From Sedimentisphaerales bacterium (lineage in GTDB: Bacteria; Planctomycetota; Phycisphaerae; Sedimentisphaerales; Anaerobacaceae): a stretch of 40,284 nucleotides of DNA. Made by a program: the position numbers and the translations under genes. The notes under the pieces were generated by a model. The model did not search any database, was not told the origin of the DNA, and saw only the letters and a program-made list of their open reading frames with translations. The stretch is taken from assembly GCA_016932835.1 (NCBI GenBank), contig JAFGCD010000135.1, positions 1-40,284 of the forward strand, written 5' to 3'. This document shows, piece after piece, positions 8,017-15,656 of this stretch; within the stretch, counting starts at the first letter, position 1, and the number at the start of each line of letters is the position of its first letter.

Positions 8017-8790
8017 CTACAGCAGCGCCAGCCACCCGCCGTCAACGTACACAATCTGACCCGTGATGAACTGCCCTGCCTTCGACGCTAACAGAATCGC
8101 CGTCCCCACCAAATCACCGGGCCGGCCCCAGCGCTTCAAAGGAGTCTTCGAGAGAACCCACTCATTGAAATCCGCATCGGCCAGCAGCGGCGCCGTCAGC
8201 TCCGTCTCGATATACCCGGGCCCTATCGCATTTACTGTAATGCCGTACTTCGCCCACTCCACCGCCAGAGTCTTGGTAAGCATCAAAAGCCCACCCTTGC
8301 TCGCGGAATACGCCGCGATCGTCGGACGAGCACCCTGGCAGGCCAGTGAGCCGATATTGATTATCGAGCCGCCCGCCCCCGACTGCTTGCGGCCCCGGCA
8401 GAACGCCTGCGACAATGCAAACGCCGACTTGAGATTGACATCCTGAACCCGCTGCCAGTCTTTCAGGTCGATGTCTTCCGAAGGCCCCCGCACCGTTGTC
8501 CCGGCGCAATTGACCAGAATATCAATCCCGCCCGTCTCCTCGGCGACCTTCCCAAAAAGCACCTCGGCCCCGTCGCAGTTCTCCAGATTGAAGACAAAAC
8601 TCCACGTCCTTCGACCGGTCCGCCTCTCTATCGAGTTAGCAGCCTCCATGACTTGCCTAGCCGTCCGCGCCACTAATGCGACATTCGCCCCCTGTCTCGC
8701 AAAGGCCTCTGCAATCGCATACCCGATACCCCTGCTGCCGCCGGTTACCAGCGCCGTCTTACCGCTCAAGTCAAAAAGGTTGCTTTCCAT
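8017..8790 (-). CDS. SDR-family dehydrogenase, gluconate 5-dehydrogenase/KduD-like
   Basis: 257 residues from the ATG at 8790; the frame is open 20 codons further but the protein family begins at MESNLFDLSGK. Classic short-chain dehydrogenase features are all present: the cofactor motif TGGSRGIG (16-23), NCAG (94-97), catalytic Ser148, Tyr161 and Lys165 (YSASK), and the PG motif near 191. The N-terminus NLFDLSGKTALVTGGSRGIG is typical of gluconate 5-dehydrogenase and 2-deoxy-D-gluconate 3-dehydrogenase groups, which reduce keto-sugar acids in the cytoplasm with NAD(P)H. Exact substrate is an inference. It starts the four-gene block that continues with the GH28-like lipoprotein 54 bases later. 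It stands 153 bases after the preceding gene, with a palindrome in between. Confidence 0.92.
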   Translation of the reverse strand: MESNLFDLSGKTALVTGGSRGIGYAIAEAFARQGANVALVARTARQVMEAANSIERRTGRRTWSFVFNLENCDGAEVLFGKVAEETGGIDILVNCAGTTVRGPSEDIDLKDWQRVQDVNLKSAFALSQAFCRGRKQSGAGGSIINIGSLACQGARPTIAAYSASKGGLLMLTKTLAVEWAKYGITVNAIGPGYIETELTAPLLADADFNEWVLSKTPLKRWGRPGDLVGTAILLASKAGQFITGQIVYVDGGWLALL

Positions 8791-8884
8791 AACCTCACAG
8801 TAGAACACAATCCCACCACACTGACAAGGCCGTCTCCGGCATTTCTTCACGCTCCTGCGTCGCTCTGATGGAGATTATATGGTC

Positions 8885-8912
8885 ATTGCGAGGCCCCTTG
8901 GGGCCTCGCAAT
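8885..8912. repeat. Perfect 13-bp palindrome (possible REP-like element or terminator)
   Basis: ATTGCGAGGCCCC, two bases, GGGGCCTCGCAAT: a perfect 13-base inverted repeat. It sits about 30 bases beyond the stop of the gene ending at 8944 and about 95 bases before the SDR start, both on the minus strand. It lacks a T-tract, so it is not a standard intrinsic terminator. Short palindromes beginning TCATTGCGAG occur dispersed in many bacterial genomes, so this could be a mobile palindromic repeat used as an mRNA 3' end. Copy number in the genome cannot be judged here. Confidence 0.7.
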
Positions 8913-8943
8913 AACCCCACCTAAAATCAACATTGACGGAATG

Positions 8944-9972
8944 CTAATCTTGTCGCCAATCGGTTGCTTCTATCCTCGCAAACTCGGCCTCGATATCTTC
9001 GCCTTCGTAAAACCAAAGCCGGCCCTTAAGCGTCGCCTTTTGCCCCGGCGCCAAGTCCTCGAACTTCGGGTCCGAATGAAAACACGGGCATTGCTCATTC
9101 GCCCAGGGATTATAACACCCCTGCCACGCCGTGATTATCCATCGCTTGCCGTCGCTTGATTTGCACGCTGCGTAAGGATTCGTCAGAACCTTGTTCTCAT
9201 TAGTCTGCTGCTCGAACCCCTTGGCCATCTTCGGCATAACGCAGTTCTGAACGCGCAGGTCCGTCAGCTTCTCATTCGTCCCGTTCTCCAGCCACATCTC
9301 CATTAGCACGGCTTCCTTCGTCGGACGGACCTTCACCCCGAAAGAAATCCCGTTGGGCAGCCTCCGCTCGATATCCAGCCCGCCGTCCGTATGACGATTC
9401 CACTCTAACTTCTCCAACTCGATGCCCTGCATCGTCCAGATAGTATCGATATGCGTATGCGCCAGATACGTCAGTCCCAGATTCGACCATATCGCCTCCG
9501 GCACATCGACAACCACATAGCTGTTCACGTCCCACGGCGTAAACACGCTGAACTTGGTCTCCCGCTGAGGATCAATAGCCCCCTCCAAAAACCCGATCCG
9601 CGGATGCCGACCACCGGGATAAGCCAAGACCAATATCGGCGAATCCGCTGGCCGCTCGGGCCGATTGTCCACTCGAATATCATATCTCTGCTTGGCCCCT
9701 TCAATCTTCTCTTCCGGCCACGCCGTCGCCGCGGTTATTTCCTTATTTGTAAATCGATGATACCAGACCATATTCTCGAGCCAATATTTCAAATCCTTAG
9801 CGTTCTTCGGCCTGCGATAATTTCCGACCTTTACGGCTTTGCCTTGTCCCTCGCCGGGCGCACCGCCCACAGCAGGAACAATACAGCACAGTACAAGAAC
9901 AACCAGAACACCTGTGAGTATCTTCACCAGGGATCGAACGCTGCCCTCTTGCTCTTCGTTCCTGTTGCGCAT
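8944..9972 (-). CDS. Conserved exported protein of unknown function
   Basis: 342 residues; the ATG at 9972 has AAAGGA five bases upstream, better than the in-frame TTG at 9987. A positively charged N-terminus is followed by a hydrophobic segment (about 16-37), either an uncleaved anchor or a signal peptide ending near VGGAPG. The rest is soluble, rich in Trp and beta-strand-like. It has distinctive stretches such as YLAHTHIDTIWTMQGIELE, NCVMPKMAKGF and CPCFHSDPKFEDLAPGQ with several cysteines. I do not recognise a named domain, although the look of the C-terminal half recalls uncharacterised planctomycete exported proteins. It begins 36 bases after the mfd stop and may be read from the same transcript. 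A carbohydrate-related role is suggested only by the following gene block. Confidence 0.75.
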   Translation of the reverse strand: MRNRNEEQEGSVRSLVKILTGVLVVLVLCCIVPAVGGAPGEGQGKAVKVGNYRRPKNAKDLKYWLENMVWYHRFTNKEITAATAWPEEKIEGAKQRYDIRVDNRPERPADSPILVLAYPGGRHPRIGFLEGAIDPQRETKFSVFTPWDVNSYVVVDVPEAIWSNLGLTYLAHTHIDTIWTMQGIELEKLEWNRHTDGGLDIERRLPNGISFGVKVRPTKEAVLMEMWLENGTNEKLTDLRVQNCVMPKMAKGFEQQTNENKVLTNPYAACKSSDGKRWIITAWQGCYNPWANEQCPCFHSDPKFEDLAPGQKATLKGRLWFYEGEDIEAEFARIEATDWRQD

Positions 9973-10008
9973 CTTTTTCCTTTCCAATATCTGTTTTTCT
10001 GTGCGAGC

Positions 10009-13000
10009 TCAGCGGTTAAACATTTTTCGCAAGACAGTAATCAGTGTTCGCGGCTCGAAGTAGTTCTTATCTAATCGCAGGTATGCGGTATCTGATTCCG
10101 CGAATCGTGGTGTACCCGCTGTCTTTGACAACAGCTCGCGAACCTTCTCGGCCGCTTCACTCTCGAATGAAAATATCAAGTCCCCGCCGGACGCGACAAT
10201 GCTCTTTATCCTTTGCCGGCTCGCATTTATACGAAGCTCCGAGCACTCCAGCAGCAGTGCCGCCTCCTCCGGCAACGGACCGTAAACGTCGGCCAGTTCG
10301 CCCTTGATTTGTTCGAGATCCTCGTCGCTGCGGGCCACCGCTATCTTGCGATAGACGTCCATGCGATGCCGGCTCAGAGGAATGTAATCCTTCGGAATCG
10401 CAGCGGCAACACCAAGATCGATCATCGCCGAAGGCGCCGATTCGCTCGGTTCGCCCTTGAGCCTGCGGACCGCCTCGGCCAGAAGCTCGCAGTACATCTG
10501 GTAGCCCACCGTCTGGATATGCCCCGACTGTTCGGCCCCTAAGATATTGCCCGCCCCGCGAATCTCCAGATCCCGAAGCGCGATTCGAAAACCGGCCCCG
10601 AGATGAGAATACTCCTCGATAGCCTTGAGCCGCCTGGCCGCGACCGGGGTAATAGAACGACTCGCCGGCAGCAGCATGTAAGCGTATGCCTTGTGCTTGT
10701 ACCTGCCGACCCGGCCCCGAAGCTGGTGCAGCTCGGCCAGCCCGAAGCGATCCGCGTCGTTGATAATAATCGTGTTGGCGTTGGGAATATCCAGACCCGA
10801 TTCGATTATCGTCGTGCAGACCAGAACATCGATGCCCCCGGTGACAAAAGCGACCATCGCCTTCTCTAATTCTCTCTTGGTCATCTGGCCGTGGGCGATA
10901 GCGAACCTCGCATCGGGCACAAGCTTCTGCAATTCGAAAGCCTTCCTCTCGATCGAGCGGACCCGGTTATGCAGAAAGAAGACCTGCCCCTGGCGGTTGA
11001 GCTCACGCCCGATGGCCTGCTTGATCAATTCCGGCCTGTACTGCGTCACGCTCGTCACTATGCTCCTGCGGTCCAGAGGCGGGGTCGCAAGAGAGCTTAT
11101 GTCACGAAGTCCCAGAAGTGACATATGAAGCGTCCTCGGAATCGGGGTGGCAGTCATTGTAAGGACATCGACGTTCACCCGCATCCTCTTGAGCCGCTCC
11201 TTATGCTCGACCCCGAAACGCTGCTCCTCGTCGATTATCAAAAGCCCGAGGTCCTTAAAGCCGACGTCGCCGCTGAGCAGCCGGTGCGTCCCGATCAGTA
11301 TATCCACCCTGCCTTTCTTTGCCCGCGCGACAACGTCCGCGGCCTCCTTGGCCGTCCGGAAACGGTTGAGCACCTCGATCGTCACCGGAAAATCCGCGAA
11401 TCGCTCGGCAAAGGTCCTACCGTGCTGAACGCAAAGCACCGTCGTCGGAACCAGCACCGCAACCTGCTTGCCCCCCTCGACCGCTTTGAACGCTGCCCGC
11501 ATCGCAAGCTCCGTCTTGCCGTATCCAACGTCCCCGCAAAGCAGCCTGTCCATCGCAATCGCCCGGCACATATCCCCCATGATCTCGCCTGCCGCGATAG
11601 TCTGGTCCGGAGTCTCCTGGTAGGCGAATGATTCCTCGAACTCGGCCTGCCAGTTAGAGTCCGGCCCGAACTCGATACCGCCCGCCGCCTGGCGCTCGGC
11701 CTGCACCTTCAACAGCTCCGCCGCCAGGTCCGCTACCGACGCGGCAACCTTCTCCTTTTGCCTCTGCCATCTCTTCGAGCCGACCTTGCTCAGCTTCGGA
11801 CGCTTCGGACTGGTCCCGATGAACTTCTGAACCAGGCCAATATTGCGAACCGAAACCTGCTTGGTCACGCCGTCGGCATACTGAATCGAAAGATACTCCC
11901 CCGCAACCCCCTCGGCCTCGATCGTCTCGACGCCAAGGAACTTGCCGATCCCGTAAGATGCGTGAACGACATAGTCACCTTCGTGCAGGTCGCTGAGTGT
12001 ATCGACAGGAGAACTCGCCCGAACGCTCCGGCGGCGCCGACGCAGCGAAAACTGCCCGAACAACTCGTGGTGACTGATGACGATAGTCTTCAGAAACGTA
12101 ACGACAAAACCCTGATTGACGTATCCGAGAAGCAGCTTGAAATTGGCGGGAATCCTGCCGTTGATTTCCGTTATGATCTCGCCGAGCCGTTTAATCTCGG
12201 CCTCGGCCTCGCAGTAAAGCTGCACGCACATCCCTTTTTTCGCCTCAGCCACAAGCTCTTCCAGCGCAGCCTTGTGCCCCGCCCAGACCGAAGTCGCCTT
12301 ATGCTGATACTGCTGCACGCTCTTGATATCGACTTTCAGATAATCCCCCGCCTCCGCCGCGAACCTGTGGACGCAAAGCTGTCTGAACCGTCCCATCGCC
12401 TCATACAGCGCCGCCCGATCGTACAGCCGGGACGCATCCTCGACCCTGCTCAGGTACGCCTGCGCGACTTCGTCGATAATCCCGGGCTCTTCCAGTATCA
12501 CAATAGTATCGTCAGGCAGAATATTCACAAAAAGCTCTCTCTGTCCTTCCGCCGCCCCGCAGATGCCCGATATGATACTAACGCCCCGCAACTGTCCGCT
12601 CGAACGAAGCGTATCCAGATTTATCGAGCGGATACTCTCGACAGTATCGCCGAAAAACTCCACCCGAACCGCCCCGGCTCCTTGCGAGAAATCGCCCGCC
12701 GTTTCACCGCTAATCAGCGGCGCATAAATATCCACAATCCCGCCCCGCCTGGCAAACTGCCCCGGCAGGTCGATCCCCTCGACCCGCTCGAAACCGTTAT
12801 CGACAAGCCATTCGCAAACGCTCTCCGGCGAAATCTCCTTATCGACCGCCATATCCAGCCGGCCCGCCTTCAACGACTCAGGTTTGGGCACAGGTTGACA
12901 AAGCGCCTGCACCGAAGCCGGAACAACAAGCCTTGAACCGACCTTCACGCCCCCCAGACCTGCTATGCCCGACACCACCCTCAGCCGCTCGGCCCGTATC

Positions 13001-13275
13001 TCGTCGGTGGCGTCCGCCAAATCCTCCTCGCCTTCCCAGGCGCCCAGTGCTTCGACCGTCCCGCACCCGAAAGTCCGCAGATCGTCGCCCGCCTTGTCCG
13101 CGTCCTCGATATGCGCACAGACATAAAGAATCGGCCTTTCAGTCTGCTCCGATATGTACGCCGCCAGCAAGCGCGCAAAGGACCCCCACGTCCCCTCGAC
13201 CTTGATCGACCCCCTCGAAGGGCCGCTCAGCCGGGAGATTATCTCTCGCACCGTCTTGTCCGGCGCCAGATCCAT
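10009..13275 (-). CDS. mfd: Transcription-repair coupling factor Mfd
   Basis: 1088 residues, close to the usual 1100-1150. Mfd removes RNA polymerase stalled at DNA lesions and recruits UvrA. Seen here: an N-terminal UvrB-like module (about 20-350); the RNA-polymerase-interacting CarD-like domain (about 425-490, HEGDYVVHASYGIGKFLGVE); a RecG-like translocase with Walker A GDVGYGKTEL (581-590), the DEEQ box (682-685), motif III TMTATPIPRTLHMSLLG and motif VI QLRGRVGR (851-858); and the C-terminal TRCF domain (about 955-1065). The ATG at 13275 lacks a good Shine-Dalgarno sequence, but the N-terminus fits. It follows transketolase after 211 bases holding a candidate terminator. Confidence 0.98.
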   Translation of the reverse strand: MDLAPDKTVREIISRLSGPSRGSIKVEGTWGSFARLLAAYISEQTERPILYVCAHIEDADKAGDDLRTFGCGTVEALGAWEGEEDLADATDEIRAERLRVVSGIAGLGGVKVGSRLVVPASVQALCQPVPKPESLKAGRLDMAVDKEISPESVCEWLVDNGFERVEGIDLPGQFARRGGIVDIYAPLISGETAGDFSQGAGAVRVEFFGDTVESIRSINLDTLRSSGQLRGVSIISGICGAAEGQRELFVNILPDDTIVILEEPGIIDEVAQAYLSRVEDASRLYDRAALYEAMGRFRQLCVHRFAAEAGDYLKVDIKSVQQYQHKATSVWAGHKAALEELVAEAKKGMCVQLYCEAEAEIKRLGEIITEINGRIPANFKLLLGYVNQGFVVTFLKTIVISHHELFGQFSLRRRRRSVRASSPVDTLSDLHEGDYVVHASYGIGKFLGVETIEAEGVAGEYLSIQYADGVTKQVSVRNIGLVQKFIGTSPKRPKLSKVGSKRWQRQKEKVAASVADLAAELLKVQAERQAAGGIEFGPDSNWQAEFEESFAYQETPDQTIAAGEIMGDMCRAIAMDRLLCGDVGYGKTELAMRAAFKAVEGGKQVAVLVPTTVLCVQHGRTFAERFADFPVTIEVLNRFRTAKEAADVVARAKKGRVDILIGTHRLLSGDVGFKDLGLLIIDEEQRFGVEHKERLKRMRVNVDVLTMTATPIPRTLHMSLLGLRDISSLATPPLDRRSIVTSVTQYRPELIKQAIGRELNRQGQVFFLHNRVRSIERKAFELQKLVPDARFAIAHGQMTKRELEKAMVAFVTGGIDVLVCTTIIESGLDIPNANTIIINDADRFGLAELHQLRGRVGRYKHKAYAYMLLPASRSITPVAARRLKAIEEYSHLGAGFRIALRDLEIRGAGNILGAEQSGHIQTVGYQMYCELLAEAVRRLKGEPSESAPSAMIDLGVAAAIPKDYIPLSRHRMDVYRKIAVARSDEDLEQIKGELADVYGPLPEEAALLLECSELRINASRQRIKSIVASGGDLIFSFESEAAEKVRELLSKTAGTPRFAESDTAYLRLDKNYFEPRTLITVLRKMFNR

Positions 13276-13420
13276 AACAACATTCTACGCCAAGACCCCT
13301 CCCCACACAACCGCACATTCCAACTGCGCGAACATCAACTTAGACGCTCTTAAAATCTCCCGGCTCCCTCATGCCCCGGCACCGCTGTGACTCTGCCCCA
13401 CGGACTCATCGCCAATCCGG

Positions 13421-13464
13421 AAAACAAAGGGCGACGCAGCCCGAACCGGCCTTCCCGCCGCCCT
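13421..13464 (-). terminator. Candidate intrinsic terminator after transketolase
   Basis: On the minus strand a six-base outer stem AGGGCG/CGCCCT (13464-13459 with 13433-13428) encloses a GC-rich region that can fold further. It is followed directly by TTGTTTT (13427-13421). It begins 23 bases after the transketolase stop codon and ends about 145 bases before mfd. The large loop makes it weaker than a textbook terminator. Confidence 0.5.
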
Positions 13465-13486
13465 GTTTATCGAAAGTGAATTGCCG

Positions 13487-15508
13487 TCAGCCGACCAGCC
13501 TCTTCGCCGCTTCCACCGCCGCGCCGACCGTAATCCCGAACTTCTCGAAGCACGTCTTCGCCGGGGCCGACGCCCCGAAAGATGACATCCCGATAAAGAT
13601 ACCATCGAGGCCGATGTACTTTCTCCAGCCCTGCTCGATCCCGGCCTCGATACCGACCCGCGCCTTGACGCTCGGCGGAATAACAGAATCCTTATACCCC
13701 TGTTCCTGCTGCTCGAAAAGCTCCCAGCAGGGCATACTGACGACCTGCGCCGCTATGCCGCCCTTGCCCAATTCCTCCGCCGCGCCGACCGCCACCGCGA
13801 CCTCCGAACCGCTTGCAAGCAGCAGCACGTCCGGCCGCTCAGCCGCCACCACCACATAAGCCCCCTTCGCCGTTCCTGAAGCCGAGCCGTACTTCGTCTG
13901 GTCGAGCACGGGCAGGCCCTGCCTTGTAAGAAGAAGCGCCGCCGGCCCCTCGCGATGCTCCAAAACATACTTCCACGCCTGCGCCGTTTCGTTCGCTTCA
14001 GCCGGCCGAAAAACCAGCAAATTCGGTATCGCCCGCAACGCCGCGGCGTGCTCGATAGGCTGATGAGTAGGCCCGTCCTCGCCTACCCCGATACTGTCGT
14101 GCGTGAAAACGAAAATCGAAGGATACCGCGAAAGCGCCGCCACGCGGACCGCCCCGCGCATGTAATCTGAGAAAACAAGAAACGTCCCCCCGTACGCACG
14201 CAGCAGCCCGCTGACCGAAATACCGTTCATAATCGACCCCATCGCGTGCTCCCTGATCCCGTACCGGATATACCGTCCGTCACGGCAGTCTCTCTGGAAG
14301 TCCTTTGCCCCGGGAAAATGGGTGTTGTTCGACGGCGTCAAGTCCGCAGAGCCGCCTAAAATCATCGGCAGCCTGGGCATCGCCGCCGCAAGGAACATTC
14401 CCGACGCCTTCCGCGTCGCAACTGAGCTGCCCGCCTCGAACGCCGGCAGAATCTCGTCGATATTCACAGGCAGCTTCCCCGCCGCAGCCGACTCGAACTC
14501 GCCCGCCAAATCCGGATTGGCCTTGGCGTAACCATCGAAGAGCTTGCCCCACGCATCCCGGGCCTCCTTGCCCTTCTCCATCGCCTTGCTAAAGTTAGCC
14601 TTGACTTCTGCGGGAATATGAAAACTCTTATCCGGGTCCCACCCGAACTTCTCCTTCATAAGCCTGATCTCATCGTCGCCGAGCGGCGAGCCGTGCGATT
14701 TCTCTTTATCCTGGAAATTCGGACTGCCGTACCCGATATGCGTCCGCAGCTTGATAATCGTGGGCTTGCCCTTGCACGCCTTGCCCGCTTTCACCGCCTT
14801 ATCGAACGCCTCCATATCCATCCCGTCGCCGGGCATATCGATAACGTTCCACCCGTAGGCCTCGAACCGTTTCGCCCGGTCCTCGGTGAACGAAAGTTCT
14901 GTGTCGCCGTCGATACTGATATGGTTGTCGTCATAGACGACGATAATATTATCGAGCCCTAAATGACCCGCCAGCGAACACGCCTCCGAAGAAATCCCTT
15001 CCTGCAGGTCGCCGTCGCTGGCGATAACGTAAATTTTGTAATCGATGATCGGATACCCGTCCCGATTGAAATACTCCGCCAGATACTTCTGGGCGATACC
15101 CATCCCGACGGCATTGGAGATGCCCTGGCCCAACGGCCCGGTCGTAACCTCGATGCCGTGCTGCAGCCCGAACTCCGGATGCCCCGGCGTCTTACTGCCC
15201 CACTGGCGGAAGTTCTTCAAGTCGTCGAGGCTGATATCGTACCCGCAAAGGTGAAGCAGAGAATACAATAAAGCGCTGCCGTGCCCTGCCGACAGGACGA
15301 ACCGGTCCCGATTGTGCCACGCCGGATCAGCCGGATCATGCCTTATATGCCGGGTCCACAGCCAATAAGCCGGGCAAGCCATACCCATAGGCATCCCCGG
15401 ATGCCCCGAATTGGCCTTTTGAACCTGCTCAGCCGCCAGAAACCGAATTGTTTGCACGCAAAGCTCGTCTGTTTTAGACATGCCGGGATTACTCGCAGAT
15501 GCACTCAT
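13487..15508 (-). CDS. tkt: Transketolase
   Basis: 673 residues, the usual length. It transfers two-carbon ketol units with thiamine diphosphate between pentose-phosphate and glycolytic sugars in the cytoplasm. Motifs: SGHPGMPMG (34-42), the cofactor loop ASDGDLQEG (about 163-171) followed by DDNHISIDG, a glycine-rich VTTGPLGQG (121-129), and the second-domain FVFTHDSIGVGEDGPTHQP that marks transketolase rather than DXS. The ATG at 15508 has AGGA eight bases upstream; an in-frame TTG two codons earlier is less likely. It is separated by 148 bases from the stop of the large lipoprotein gene. A weak promoter candidate lies in that gap. Confidence 0.98.
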   Translation of the reverse strand: MSASASNPGMSKTDELCVQTIRFLAAEQVQKANSGHPGMPMGMACPAYWLWTRHIRHDPADPAWHNRDRFVLSAGHGSALLYSLLHLCGYDISLDDLKNFRQWGSKTPGHPEFGLQHGIEVTTGPLGQGISNAVGMGIAQKYLAEYFNRDGYPIIDYKIYVIASDGDLQEGISSEACSLAGHLGLDNIIVVYDDNHISIDGDTELSFTEDRAKRFEAYGWNVIDMPGDGMDMEAFDKAVKAGKACKGKPTIIKLRTHIGYGSPNFQDKEKSHGSPLGDDEIRLMKEKFGWDPDKSFHIPAEVKANFSKAMEKGKEARDAWGKLFDGYAKANPDLAGEFESAAAGKLPVNIDEILPAFEAGSSVATRKASGMFLAAAMPRLPMILGGSADLTPSNNTHFPGAKDFQRDCRDGRYIRYGIREHAMGSIMNGISVSGLLRAYGGTFLVFSDYMRGAVRVAALSRYPSIFVFTHDSIGVGEDGPTHQPIEHAAALRAIPNLLVFRPAEANETAQAWKYVLEHREGPAALLLTRQGLPVLDQTKYGSASGTAKGAYVVVAAERPDVLLLASGSEVAVAVGAAEELGKGGIAAQVVSMPCWELFEQQEQGYKDSVIPPSVKARVGIEAGIEQGWRKYIGLDGIFIGMSSFGASAPAKTCFEKFGITVGAAVEAAKRLVG

Positions 15509-15561
15509 TACCAATTTCCTGTTCCAGAATAGGGTCGATAATCACGTTTAACGGAACCCGC

Positions 15562-15590
15562 AGGATACCATCCCCCCTGATTCTCCGCAA
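15562..15590 (-). promoter_or_regulatory. Weak sigma70-like promoter candidate for tkt
   Basis: TTGCGG (15590-15585), 17-base spacer, TATCCT (15567-15562), about 55 bases before the tkt start. The -35 matches only in its first half and the -10 at four of six positions, so this is tentative. Confidence 0.28.
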
Positions 15591-15656
15591 GCAATTTTAT
15601 CACACCCCTCTCTTCGTCCTTCATCCCTCGTATCTCCGCCGTCTGTCCTCTGGTCT

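Noticed and set aside
11758..12936. 392-codon plus-strand frame within mfd
   Set aside because: Shadow of mfd, which is complete and conserved throughout.
15509..15656. Possible replication origin near the skew change (AT-rich patch with TTATCACAC)
   Set aside because: The motif does not match a DnaA box, there is no cluster of boxes, no dnaA or dnaN, and the skew change lies about 1 kb away inside a gene.
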